Source: Desulfitobacterium sp050251735
GTDB lineage: Bacteria; Bacillota; Desulfitobacteriia; Desulfitobacteriales; Desulfitobacteriaceae
Direction: 5' to 3'
Length of the DNA stretch: 64,000 nt
Assembly (NCBI GenBank): GCA_050251735.1
Contig: JBFWMF010000016.1
Span: 1 to 64,000 of the forward strand
Positions 17,249 through 26,174 of the stretch are shown here, piece after piece. Made by a program: the position numbers and the translations under genes. Each line of letters opens with the position of its first letter. The stretch's first letter is position 1. Under the pieces are notes generated by a model. That model ran no database searches. It saw nothing but the letters and a program-made list of their open reading frames with translations, and was not told the origin of the DNA.

Positions 17249-18142
17249 TTACAATACTGTTGCCCCTACTGAATCAATGGCGAGGGTATATGCTTTAGCT
17301 GTTAACCCATGGGAGCTTAAGGAATCCACCATAGCTTGTGAAATTTCACCGGCCTTATCCGCTGAGACAAGAGCTAGGATGGTTGGCCCCGAGCCGCTTA
17401 GTGCTGAGCCAAATGCTCCATGGTTTAGGGCGACTCCTAAAGTTTTAGAGAGTCCGGGAACCAGGGCCGCTCGTTGGTTTTGATGAAGACGATCCTGCAT
17501 ACCCTCCTTGAGAAACTCATAATTTTCATGAATGAGGGCTTCTACCAGCAAAGCTGTCCGAGATAGATTAAAGACCGCATCGGCGCGAGGTATTGATGCA
17601 GGCAACACATTGCGGCTTTTTTCTGTAGAGAGGTGGAAGTCGGGTACAATGGCTAAAGCAATGAATCGAGGATTATCATGCAAGATTCTGGCGATTACCG
17701 AGGTCTCAGTGGATACGGCCAGAGTAATTCCCCCTAGTAGGGCAGGTGCCACATTATCAGGGTGCCCCTCGATACGATTGGCTATCTGAAGAATTTCCTG
17801 CTTGCTTAAGACGCCCCCGGCATATTCATTGGCTGCTACAAGTCCTCCCACGATGGCCGCTGAGCTACTGCCTAAGCCCCGAGTGGGGGGGACATTGTTC
17901 TCCAAAGTCAGGGATACGGTCGGAATTTTAATGCCGATCTCATTCCACAAGGCGCACATACTTTGCCAGACGAGATTAGAATCATCGGTAGCAATGCCTG
18001 AGGAGTAGTCTCCTGTTAAGGTAATCTGAAAAGAATCACTAGCATCGATCTGGACGAAATTATATAAAGAAAGGGCCATGCCGAGGCAATCAAAGCCTGG
18101 CCCCAAGTTGGCGGAAGTTGCGGGTATTCTAACAGAAACCAT
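17249..18142 (-). CDS. thrB: Homoserine kinase
   Basis: A 297-residue GHMP-family kinase that phosphorylates L-homoserine with ATP in threonine synthesis. The N-terminal VRIPATSANLGPGFDCLG and the ATP loop PTRGLGSSSAAIVGGL (about 87-102) are diagnostic, with a C-terminal GSALSGSGPTILAL motif. It lies 11 bp after hom and is transcribed with it. Threonine synthase (thrC) is not in the window. Confidence 0.97.
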   Translation of the reverse strand: MVSVRIPATSANLGPGFDCLGMALSLYNFVQIDASDSFQITLTGDYSSGIATDDSNLVWQSMCALWNEIGIKIPTVSLTLENNVPPTRGLGSSSAAIVGGLVAANEYAGGVLSKQEILQIANRIEGHPDNVAPALLGGITLAVSTETSVIARILHDNPRFIALAIVPDFHLSTEKSRNVLPASIPRADAVFNLSRTALLVEALIHENYEFLKEGMQDRLHQNQRAALVPGLSKTLGVALNHGAFGSALSGSGPTILALVSADKAGEISQAMVDSLSSHGLTAKAYTLAIDSVGATVL

Positions 18143-18153
18143 GCTGATCCTCC

Positions 18154-19452
18154 TTAATCGTCGTTGAGTTCTCCTGATTCAAAACGAATGACATTTTGAA
18201 TACTAAGAACTTTGTCATAAGCCCTGACAGAATCCAAGGCCTCGCGAAGCTGGGATTCTTGGCTAGGATGGGTGACAAGAACGATTTCAGCCTCATGGCG
18301 TTTCTTCTGCTTTTGAATAATCGAGGCAAAACTGACACTAGCTTCAGCAAAGAGTAAAGCCAAAGTAGCTAAAACCCTAGGTTCATCCTTGACTCGCAAG
18401 CGAATATAGAAAGCGCTTTTGAAATTTTGCTCGCTTTTAATCGGTAATTCGTTATAACAGGTGCAATTGATGCTGGCAGTAGAATTGGTGTTCAAGTTGC
18501 GTACCACCTGAATGATATCAGATACAACGGCGCTTCCGGTAGGAAGGGAACCGGCACCGCGACCATAGAACATAGTTTCGCCCACTGCATCTCCCACCAC
18601 ATAAACGGCATTAAAGACCCCATTGACAGAAGCTAAAGGGTGTGAGTTTGGCAAGATTGCCGGATGGACACGAACTTCGATACCATCTGCCTGAGATTTG
18701 GCCACAGCCAACAGCTTAATTGTTGAATTTAATTCTCGAGCATAGGCAATGTCTTCGGAAGTGATTTTTGAGATCCCTTCTACATAAACATCATTCACTG
18801 TGACCCGTGAATTGAAAGCGATGGAAGCAAGTATGGCCAGTTTGCGTGCCGCATCTAAGCCGTCCACGTCCGCTGAAGGATCGGCCTCGGCATAGCCCAG
18901 TTTTTGAGCTTCTTCCAGTACCTCATGATAGTCTCGACCCTGTTCGGACATTGCTGTCAAAATGTAATTGGTGGTGCCATTAATAATCCCCAAAACCTCT
19001 GATATTTTGTTGCCGGCTAATGATTGCTTGAGAGCAGCGATAATGGGAATGCCGCCGGCTACACTGGCTTCAAATAGGAGGTCCTTACCTGCTTCCTTGG
19101 CGGCATCTAGGAGCTCATGGCCGTGGATGGCCAGGAGATCTTTATTCGCAGTTACGACGTTTTTTCCGTTTTTGAAGGCTTCTAATATATAGGTTCGAGC
19201 CGGTTCTATCCCGCCCATAACCTCGACTACCACATCGATTTGGGGGTCGGTAAGAATGTCTTTGGCTTGATCAGTAAGTGTAAAATCCCCTTGCACATTG
19301 CGAGGTGCATTCAGGTTCCGCACCAGCACTTTGGAGACCTTAATTTGAGTTTGGGAACGGTTCTGTATATCGCTAGCATTCTGCTCAAGTATTTGAATTA
19401 CCCCACTGCCGACGGTTCCGAGACCCAAAAGTCCGATTGAAACGACCTGCAT
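18154..19452 (-). CDS. hom: Homoserine dehydrogenase with ACT domain
   Basis: A 432-residue enzyme reducing aspartate semialdehyde to homoserine. It has an NAD(P) site (IGLLGLGTVGSGV), the catalytic core (NGTTNYILTAM, AEADPSADVDGLDAARK) and a C-terminal ACT domain (about 350-430, LRVKDEPRVLATLALLF) for feedback control, probably by threonine. ATG 19452 is chosen because GGAGG lies 7 nt upstream; the frame opens 8 codons further without a ribosome site. It is divergent from the ilv-leu operon and has its own promoter. Confidence 0.97.
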   Translation of the reverse strand: MQVVSIGLLGLGTVGSGVIQILEQNASDIQNRSQTQIKVSKVLVRNLNAPRNVQGDFTLTDQAKDILTDPQIDVVVEVMGGIEPARTYILEAFKNGKNVVTANKDLLAIHGHELLDAAKEAGKDLLFEASVAGGIPIIAALKQSLAGNKISEVLGIINGTTNYILTAMSEQGRDYHEVLEEAQKLGYAEADPSADVDGLDAARKLAILASIAFNSRVTVNDVYVEGISKITSEDIAYARELNSTIKLLAVAKSQADGIEVRVHPAILPNSHPLASVNGVFNAVYVVGDAVGETMFYGRGAGSLPTGSAVVSDIIQVVRNLNTNSTASINCTCYNELPIKSEQNFKSAFYIRLRVKDEPRVLATLALLFAEASVSFASIIQKQKKRHEAEIVLVTHPSQESQLREALDSVRAYDKVLSIQNVIRFESGELNDD

Positions 19453-19503
19453 TGAATTTCCTCCAATCCGTTTCATGAAAACAAATGTATTCGCATTGTG
19501 GAC

Positions 19504-19532
19504 ATTATAATATGGTTTTTTTTCTTTGACAA
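19504..19532 (-). promoter_or_regulatory. Promoter of hom-thrB
   Basis: On the minus strand TTGTCA (19532-19527) and TATAAT (19509-19504) are 17 bp apart, a near-consensus sigma-A promoter. The leader to ATG 19452 is about 45 nt, so there is no room for a riboswitch. Confidence 0.75.
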
Positions 19533-19549
19533 GAGTTTTTCAAAAGTGG

Positions 19550-19578
19550 TTGACACTATTGGCTGTGTATTATAAACT
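19550..19578 (+). promoter_or_regulatory. Promoter of the ilv-leu operon
   Basis: Consensus TTGACA at 19550-19555 is followed after 17 bp by TAAACT (19573-19578), or after 15 bp by TATAAA (19571-19576). The start would lie about 35 nt before the riboswitch. It faces the hom promoter back to back. Confidence 0.6.
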
Positions 19579-19620
19579 TATGATTAAATCAAAGAATGTA
19601 TTATAACAGAAGGAAGTGTA

Positions 19621-19709
19621 CCTAGGGTTCCGGGAAATTCTCCGACAGGTCCGAGCGGTACAAGATCCAGAGTATGGATTTACACCGTGGGCAGAAAAAA
19701 CCCGAGCGG
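19621..19709 (+). promoter_or_regulatory. ykkC subtype-2 riboswitch, probably ppGpp-sensing
   Basis: The core CTAGGGTTCCGGG is shared with guanidine riboswitches, but the later blocks differ: ACAGGTCCGAGCGGTACA and CACCGTGGGCAGAAAAAACC. These are the features of ykkC subtype 2, which includes ppGpp (2a) and PRPP (2b) sensors. Subtype 2a is known in front of branched-chain amino acid genes in Firmicutes, and the gene downstream is ilvE, so ppGpp is the likely ligand. A PRPP sensor would be expected before purine genes. Confidence 0.85.
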
Positions 19710-19752
19710 AAAGTTCCTCCAAAGTGCAAGGAACACCGCTCGGTTTCCTTTT
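19702..19752 (+). terminator. Expression-platform terminator of the ilv-leu riboswitch
   Basis: CCGAGCGG (19702-19709) pairs with CCGCTCGG (19736-19743), extended by an inner GTTCC/GGAAC stem, then TTTCCTTTT. The 5' arm is also the last aptamer strand, so ligand binding would prevent termination and turn the operon on when amino acids are short. Confidence 0.88.
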
Positions 19753-19892
19753 AGCTAGTTTCCTTCACAGAATTAGTTGTTATATCATTGAGTAGTAAAC
19801 CAGTGAGAATCTTGACGAAAGCCAAGTTCTATAATTTTCTAGTTACAGGTGGAGAAAAATCAATTTAACTTATGGGTAAAGGGGAGATTTTT

Positions 19893-20771
19893 GTGGAAAT
19901 GCTTATTTATCTGAACGGTGAGTATGTTACAAAAGAAGAGGCTAAGATATCAGTTTTTGATCATGGTTTGCTTTATGGAGATGGGATTTTTGAAGGCATT
20001 CGTGCTTATCATGGCAGAGTATTCAAATGTCAAGAACACCTAGATCGTCTTTATGAGTCAGCTAAAACGATTATGTTGAATATTGGCATCTCTAAGCCCG
20101 AGATGGAAGAAGTTCTTTGCAGTACCTTAAGAAAAAACAACTTAGATAATGCCTATATCCGTTTAGTAGTTACCCGTGGGGTGGGAGACCTAGGTTTAGA
20201 TCCTAACAACTGCAAAGCGGCTAGTATTATCTGTATAGCAGACCAAATTAAGATTTATCCTCAACACATGTACGAGAATGGGCTCGAAGTCAAAACGGTT
20301 GCTGTAAGGCGGACAAATCCGGATTCCCTCAGCCCACGTGTAAAATCCTTAAACTACTTGAACAATATTATGGCCAAGATTGAATCCACTCAAGCAGGAG
20401 TGGTTGAAGCAATCATGTTAACCCAAGAAGGTTATGTGGTGGAAGGGACTGCTGATAATATCTTCATCCTTCGTCGGGGTGCCTTGCTTACTCCGCCTTT
20501 ATCCGCTGGATGTCTTGAAGGTGTGACCCGTAATACCGTCATTGCCTTAGCCAAAAAGGCAGGTCTTGAAGTTCGAGAAGAGCTGTTTAACCGGCATGAT
20601 GTCTACAATGCAGATGAGTGCTTCTTGACCGGAACGGCTGCTGAATTGATTCCCGTAGTTCAAGCTGATGGTCGGGTCATCGGCGATGGGAAACCGGGAA
20701 AAGTGTTTAAAGACCTCTTGAAGGATTTCCAGGCTTTGACTTTGGTCGACGGGGTTTCTATTAATAAGTAG
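19893..20771 (+). CDS. ilvE: Branched-chain amino acid aminotransferase
   Basis: A 292-residue class IV PLP transaminase that makes Val, Leu and Ile from their keto acids. FDHGLLYGDGIFEGIR near the N-terminus, the PLP Lys in SPRVKSLNYLNN and the phosphate-binding GTADNIF and GCLEGVTR segments are present. GTG 19893 is favoured because GGGGAG lies about 7 nt upstream; ATG 19899 or ATG 19872 are alternatives. The size and the LNYLNN segment fit the D-amino-acid-transaminase-like group of IlvE. It is the first gene of the operon. Confidence 0.93.
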   Translation: MEMLIYLNGEYVTKEEAKISVFDHGLLYGDGIFEGIRAYHGRVFKCQEHLDRLYESAKTIMLNIGISKPEMEEVLCSTLRKNNLDNAYIRLVVTRGVGDLGLDPNNCKAASIICIADQIKIYPQHMYENGLEVKTVAVRRTNPDSLSPRVKSLNYLNNIMAKIESTQAGVVEAIMLTQEGYVVEGTADNIFILRRGALLTPPLSAGCLEGVTRNTVIALAKKAGLEVREELFNRHDVYNADECFLTGTAAELIPVVQADGRVIGDGKPGKVFKDLLKDFQALTLVDGVSINK

Positions 20772-20951
20772 GAATGACGCATTGGGTAAATCAGGAAGTA
20801 ATGTTACAATATACTTTAGGATCTATCTGCAGTCCAAAATGTACCAAGGAAAGCTGAAGGATAAGTAATATATAATTTAAATGGCATTTTTAAAATTACA
20901 ATAGGATTTCTTATGGATTTTGTATTTATGTTAAAGGAGTGGAGAAAAAGA

Positions 20952-22646
20952 ATGAACAGCGATACAGTAAAAGCAGGCATTGACCGAGCTCCCCATCGCT
21001 CTCTTCTGAAAGCATTAGGACTTACCGATCGTGAGATTGAAAAACCTTTTATCGGCGTCGTAAATTCTTTTACAGAGCTGGTTCCTGGGCATATGCATCT
21101 TCGTCAAGTTGCCGAAGCGGTGAAAGCTGGAATTCGTGAAAACGGTGGAACGCCTTTTGAGTTCTCCACGATAGCTGTCTGTGACGGACTTGCCATGGGT
21201 CATGAAGGTATGCATTATTCTTTAGCTAGTCGTGAAATTGTTGCCGATGCTATTGAAGTGGTAGCCAAGGGTCACCAATTGGACGCTTTGGTTTTAATCC
21301 CAAGCTGCGATAAAGTAGTACCCGGTATGTTGATGGCGGCCATGCGCTTAAATATTCCTGCCATTGTGGTCAGCGGTGGACCTATGTTGCCGGGACGCTT
21401 TGAAGGAGCCCCTGTCACCCTTAGCACCGTATTTGAAGGGGTCGGACAGGTGCACGCGGGTAAAAAAGATGAGGCTTGGCTTCACGAGTTAGAAGCCAAG
21501 GCATGCCCCACTTGCGGTTCATGCGCTGGGATGTTTACCGCGAACTCTATGAACTGTTTGACCGAGGCTCTTGGTTTGGCTTTGCCTGGCAATGGTACGA
21601 TTCCCGCAGTCTATTCGGAGCGGTTAATTCTAGCCAAGGAAACCGGTTATCAAGTTATGGAGCTTTATCGTCAAAATATCAGACCTCGGGACATCGTCAC
21701 CCAAACTACCTTGAAAAACGGGGTGGCTCTTGATATGGCCCTAGGTTGCTCCACTAATACCATTTTACATCTACCGGCGATTGCCAATGAAGGGGATATA
21801 GTTTGGGACCTGAGCAAAGTAAATGAAGTCAGTGAAAAAACTCCTCAAATCTGCAAGTTAGCACCTGCCTCTGAGACACCCTTGGCAGCACTTCATGAAG
21901 CAGGCGGCGTCAGTGCCGTGCTCAAACAATTGATTGATGCCGGTTTAATCGACGGATCTACCCTGACCGTCTCCGGGGTAACCATGGCTGAAAGGCTGAA
22001 GCAGGCTAGAGTTGTAGATACGGATATTATTCGTCCACAATCTAAGCCCTTCTCCCAAAGAGGGGGATTGCGAATCCTCTATGGAAATTTAGCTCCTGAA
22101 GGGGCAGTGATTAAGCAGGGGGCACTAAAGAGTCAAGATTTCGTCTTCGAGGGTAAAGCCAAGGTCTTCAATGGTGAAGTCCCTGCTGCCGAAGCTATTC
22201 GCAACCTTGAAATAAAAGCCGGAGATGTAGTTGTTATTCGTTATGAAGGGCCTAAAGGCGGACCGGGCATGAGAGAAATGCTTGGGCCTACCGCTACTTT
22301 GGCAGGCATGGGTCTCGACGCAGATGTAGCGTTAATCACGGATGGTCGTTTCTCGGGTGCCAGCCGTGGACTCTCTATCGGCCATGTATCACCGGAGGCA
22401 GCCATCGGGGGCGATATTGCGCTTTTAAAGGATGGAGATACCATTCGCATCGATATCGGAAAAGGACAGTTGGAGTGGGTTGTTTCAGAGGAAGAAAGAA
22501 GTCATCGCAGAAAAGAATTTGAAGCAAAAGCAGTGCAAACCAACCATCTCAAGCCCGAACTATGCAGTGGCTACCTAGGACGGTATGCCCACTTCGTGCA
22601 ATCTGCTTCAAAAGGAGCGGCCTTACGCCGATTGAAGGGGGAATAA
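20952..22646 (+). CDS. ilvD: Dihydroxy-acid dehydratase
   Basis: A 564-residue Fe-S enzyme that dehydrates dihydroxy-isovalerate and its methyl homologue to keto acids. The cluster Cys are in PSCDKVVPGM and CPTCGSCAGMFTANSMNC, and the C-terminal GGPGMREMLGPT and TDGRFSGASRGLSIGH motifs are complete. ATG 20952 (MNSDTVKAGI) has GGAG 8 nt upstream; the longer frame from 20913 has no ribosome site. It is followed 3 bp later by ilvB. Confidence 0.97.
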   Translation: MNSDTVKAGIDRAPHRSLLKALGLTDREIEKPFIGVVNSFTELVPGHMHLRQVAEAVKAGIRENGGTPFEFSTIAVCDGLAMGHEGMHYSLASREIVADAIEVVAKGHQLDALVLIPSCDKVVPGMLMAAMRLNIPAIVVSGGPMLPGRFEGAPVTLSTVFEGVGQVHAGKKDEAWLHELEAKACPTCGSCAGMFTANSMNCLTEALGLALPGNGTIPAVYSERLILAKETGYQVMELYRQNIRPRDIVTQTTLKNGVALDMALGCSTNTILHLPAIANEGDIVWDLSKVNEVSEKTPQICKLAPASETPLAALHEAGGVSAVLKQLIDAGLIDGSTLTVSGVTMAERLKQARVVDTDIIRPQSKPFSQRGGLRILYGNLAPEGAVIKQGALKSQDFVFEGKAKVFNGEVPAAEAIRNLEIKAGDVVVIRYEGPKGGPGMREMLGPTATLAGMGLDADVALITDGRFSGASRGLSIGHVSPEAAIGGDIALLKDGDTIRIDIGKGQLEWVVSEEERSHRRKEFEAKAVQTNHLKPELCSGYLGRYAHFVQSASKGAALRRLKGE

Positions 22647-22649
22647 AGT

Positions 22650-24338
22650 ATGGGGAAAGAGAAAGAGTGTAACACATATGCGACAGGGGCAGCACTGTTG
22701 CTGGATTCTTTGGCTCAAGAAGGCGTAGAAGTCCTTTTTGGGTATCCCGGCGGTGCCGTTTTACCCATCTATGATGCCCTAATCAACAGTTCCATTAAGC
22801 ATCTTCTGCCGCGTCATGAGCAGACTGCAGTGCATGCTGCTGATGCCTTTGCCCGTGTCAGCGGAAAAGTAGGGGTCTGTCTCGCTACGTCCGGTCCGGG
22901 GGCGACTAATCTGGTTACGGGTATTGCCAATGCCTATATGGATTCGATACCTATCGTCGTCCTAACGGGGCAAGTACCCACCAGTCTCTTGGGAACGGAT
23001 TCTTTCCAAGAAGTAGATATCACCGGGATCACCCTTCCGATCACGAAACACTCCTATATTGTCAAAGATCCACGGCAGATTTCACGGATCGTCAAGGAAG
23101 CCTTTCATATTGCCAGCACTGGACGACCCGGTCCCGTCTTGATTGACTTGCCAAAAAACGTCCTATCAGCAACGGATGTCGTTCCTGACTCAGCAGAACT
23201 GAACTTAAAAAGTTATAAATACTTTAAGAAAGGGAACGCAGGTCAGATCGAGGAAGCGGCTCGTGTCATTGCCCAATCCCAACGCCCTGTTCTTTATGCG
23301 GGGGGAGGAGTCGTCACAGCGGGAGCAAGTGAAATCCTCCGAGAAGTGGCTGAAGCCGCTAATCTTCCGGTAGTTACCACATTGATGGGAATTGGTAGCT
23401 TGCCCACAAGTCATCCTAACGTCCTTGGCATGGTGGGCATGCACGGGACTGTAACTGCTAATTATGCGGTGGATGATTGTGATCTTCTTATCGCGGTGGG
23501 TGTACGGTTTGATGATCGTGTAACCAGCGGCTTAGGCCATCGGTTTGCTACGAAAGCCAAAATTATTCATATTGACATCGATCCTGCTGAGATAAGCAAA
23601 GTCGTGCGGACCAATGTCCCCATCGTTGGGAATGCCAAATTAGTCTTAGAAGAACTTCTGCCACGCTTAACGCCACCTTCTATCTCAGCTTGGTGGGATC
23701 AGATCCACCTTTGGCAAGAAGAAAAACCCAAACTCGCCGACCCCACAGTCTTAAATCCTCAGGTCATTATCGAGACACTTGGGGAAGTGGCCGGAAAAGA
23801 TGACATTGTGGCGACGGATGTCGGACAGCATCAGATGTGGGCAGCTCAAAATTATCCTGTCCCAGCAGCTCGCCATTTTATAACCAGTGGCGGTCTGGGA
23901 ACCATGGGCTTTGGCTTGCCGGCAGCGATCGGATCCCAAGTAGCTGCTCCCGAGGCAACAGTTTTTCTCGTGACTGGGGACGGTTCTTTTCAAATGAGTA
24001 TCCAGGAGCTAGCCACCACCGTTCAATATAAGCTCCCCGTGAAAATCATTCTGATGAATAACGGAGTTTTAGGAATGGTTCGCCAGTTACAAAAAGTCTT
24101 TTGTGATGAACGCTATAATCAAATCCAGCTTTCCGCTAATCCGGACTTTATTAAGATTGCCGAAGCCTATGGTATTCACGGAATCCGCGTCACTGAGGTT
24201 TCTCAAGTACGTGATGCTCTATTAGAAGCCATCCATCATCCCGGCCCAGTTCTGATGGACTTCGTAATTTCCGAAGATGAAGTGGTGTCCCCCATGGTTC
24301 CCCCGGGGAAGGGACTCACAGAAATGCTGGGGAGGTAA
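22650..24338 (+). CDS. ilvB: Acetolactate synthase, large subunit
   Basis: A 562-residue thiamine-diphosphate enzyme joining two pyruvates, or pyruvate and 2-oxobutyrate. The N-terminal GYPGGAVLPIYDAL with catalytic Glu in PRHEQTAVHAADA, the FAD-binding middle domain and the ThDP motif GDGSFQMS...LPVKIILMNN are present. It partners with the small subunit encoded 4 bp downstream. Confidence 0.96.
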   Translation: MGKEKECNTYATGAALLLDSLAQEGVEVLFGYPGGAVLPIYDALINSSIKHLLPRHEQTAVHAADAFARVSGKVGVCLATSGPGATNLVTGIANAYMDSIPIVVLTGQVPTSLLGTDSFQEVDITGITLPITKHSYIVKDPRQISRIVKEAFHIASTGRPGPVLIDLPKNVLSATDVVPDSAELNLKSYKYFKKGNAGQIEEAARVIAQSQRPVLYAGGGVVTAGASEILREVAEAANLPVVTTLMGIGSLPTSHPNVLGMVGMHGTVTANYAVDDCDLLIAVGVRFDDRVTSGLGHRFATKAKIIHIDIDPAEISKVVRTNVPIVGNAKLVLEELLPRLTPPSISAWWDQIHLWQEEKPKLADPTVLNPQVIIETLGEVAGKDDIVATDVGQHQMWAAQNYPVPAARHFITSGGLGTMGFGLPAAIGSQVAAPEATVFLVTGDGSFQMSIQELATTVQYKLPVKIILMNNGVLGMVRQLQKVFCDERYNQIQLSANPDFIKIAEAYGIHGIRVTEVSQVRDALLEAIHHPGPVLMDFVISEDEVVSPMVPPGKGLTEMLGR

Positions 24339-24342
24339 TGAA

Positions 24343-24822
24343 ATGCTGCATACTTTAGCTGTTCTCGTGGAAAATAACCCAGGAGTACTAACCCGGGTAG
24401 CCGGTTTATTCGCCCGCCGGGCATACAACATTAACAGTCTCACCGTGTGCCAAACGGAACATCCTGGGATTTCCCGGATGACCATCGTTGTCGATGGGGA
24501 TGATACAGTCATAGAACAGGTTTCCAAGCAGCTTCATAAGCTGGTGGTGGTTCATAAGGTGGTGGATTTGACTAAGGAGACTGTCGTAGATCGAGAACTA
24601 GCCTTAGTTCGTGTTAAGGTAAAAGCGGATACTCGATTGGAAATTTTGCAGATTGTGGATGTCTTCCGGGGTAGAGTCGTGGACATGGGTCGTAGCAATC
24701 TTACCGTAGAACTCACCGGAGATGAGGAAAAGATTGACGCTTTCGTGAGAACCATTCGTCCTTTTGGATTAATGGAATTGGTTCGAACAGGTAAAATCGC
24801 CATTACCCGCTTAGATAGTTAA
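24343..24822 (+). CDS. ilvN: Acetolactate synthase, small regulatory subunit
   Basis: A 159-residue protein with an N-terminal ACT domain (VLVENNPGVLTRVAGLFARR, about 5-75) and the C-terminal ALS_ss domain. It activates the large subunit and carries valine feedback inhibition. ATG 24343 has GGGGAGG 6 nt upstream; the frame extends into ilvB without a start signal. Also called ilvH in some genomes. Confidence 0.95.
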   Translation: MLHTLAVLVENNPGVLTRVAGLFARRAYNINSLTVCQTEHPGISRMTIVVDGDDTVIEQVSKQLHKLVVVHKVVDLTKETVVDRELALVRVKVKADTRLEILQIVDVFRGRVVDMGRSNLTVELTGDEEKIDAFVRTIRPFGLMELVRTGKIAITRLDS

Positions 24823-24987
24823 GATGTATCCTACAGCGCAAGAGCCTTGTTGTTATCAAAACACTTAATTAGATCTTCTGCTGTTGTAGAACAGTAAATT
24901 ATATGTTATTATAAGAACTATATCATATGTTGCTTATCATAAAATAACTAAGATAATCCACTAGGATTCAAGAAGGAGCGTTTTTCA

Positions 24988-25989
24988 ATGGCAAAAATGT
25001 ATTATGATTCCGATGCAAGTTTAGAGTTACTCCAAGGCAAAACAATTGCAGTGATGGGCTACGGGAGCCAAGGTCATGCTCAAGCCCAGAACTTAAAAGA
25101 TTCCGGCCTTAATGTTGTCGTGGGTCTACGTGCTGATTCCCGTCGCTGGAAACAAGCTGAAGCGGCAGGACTAAAAGTCGCAACTGTGTCTGAAGCGGCA
25201 GCTCAAGCGGATGTTATCCAAATACTTCTTCCTGATGAGCGTCAAGCTGCTGTCTATGAGAACGATATCAAACCGCATCTAACAGCAGGTAAATGCTTGA
25301 TCTTCTCCCATGGCTTTAACATCCACTATGGACAAATTGTACCTCCCGCAGATGTAGATGTATTTATGGTTGCCCCAAAGAGCCCTGGACACTTGGTACG
25401 TAGAACCTATGAAGAGGGAGCAGGGGTTCCTGGCTTAATCGCTGTTCATCAAGATGCTAGCGGTCGTGCCTATGATCTCGCTTTGGCTTATGCTAAAGGT
25501 ATCGGTTGTACTCGTGCAGGAGTGCTGGAGACCACCTTCAAGGAAGAAACTGAAACCGACCTCTTCGGAGAACAAGCCGTACTTTGCGGTGGGGTATCCG
25601 AATTGATTAAAGCTGGTTTTGATACCTTAGTTGAAGCAGGTTACCAACCCGAGAGTGCTTATTTCGAATGCTTACATGAAATGAAGCTCATTGTTGACCT
25701 AATCTACGAAGGCGGTATGAGTTGGATGCGCTACTCTATCTCTGATACCGCGGAATATGGTGATATGGTTGTAGGAAAACGGATCATCACTGATGAAACC
25801 CGTAAAGAAATGAAAAAGGTGCTTGGGGAAATTCAAGATGGTACCTTTGCCAAGAACTGGCTTTTAGAAAACCAAACCAATCGTCCCTTCTTTAATGCCA
25901 CCGAACGTAAAGATGCCGAACATCAGATCGAAAAAGTCGGAGCCGAACTTCGTGGTATGATGCCCTTTATCAAAAAACGCGGCATCTAA
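24988..25989 (+). CDS. ilvC: Ketol-acid reductoisomerase (class I)
   Basis: A 333-residue short-form enzyme that isomerises and reduces acetolactate with NADPH. The Rossmann motif GYGSQGHAQAQNL, the following loop GLRADSRRWKQ that selects NADPH, and the metal-binding Glu/Asp in ETDLFGEQAVLCGG are visible. A 165-bp gap without clear structure separates it from ilvN, and AGAAGGAG precedes the ATG. Confidence 0.97.
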   Translation: MAKMYYDSDASLELLQGKTIAVMGYGSQGHAQAQNLKDSGLNVVVGLRADSRRWKQAEAAGLKVATVSEAAAQADVIQILLPDERQAAVYENDIKPHLTAGKCLIFSHGFNIHYGQIVPPADVDVFMVAPKSPGHLVRRTYEEGAGVPGLIAVHQDASGRAYDLALAYAKGIGCTRAGVLETTFKEETETDLFGEQAVLCGGVSELIKAGFDTLVEAGYQPESAYFECLHEMKLIVDLIYEGGMSWMRYSISDTAEYGDMVVGKRIITDETRKEMKKVLGEIQDGTFAKNWLLENQTNRPFFNATERKDAEHQIEKVGAELRGMMPFIKKRGI

Positions 25990-26114
25990 GTTTGTCTTCG
26001 AGCTCGCACCTTCCTCGTCGTCATCGAAATCTCCTACACCAGTCACCTAGCCAGCCCATCGACAGGAATGATAGTTTAACCTGACCAACATCGTTTTAAG
26101 ATATTTCACCTAAG

Positions 26115-26143
26115 TGCGCTTTGTTTAAAAAGACAAAGCGCAT
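26115..26143. repeat. Hairpin between ilvC and leuC
   Basis: GCGCTTTGT pairs with ACAAAGCGC around a TTAAAAAG loop. The following sequence has no U-run, so it may weaken read-through or stabilise an mRNA end rather than terminate. The 176-bp gap lies where leuA is found in many related operons. Confidence 0.45.
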
Positions 26144-26174
26144 CGTTCTATCATGAGGAAAGGAATTGAGACGT

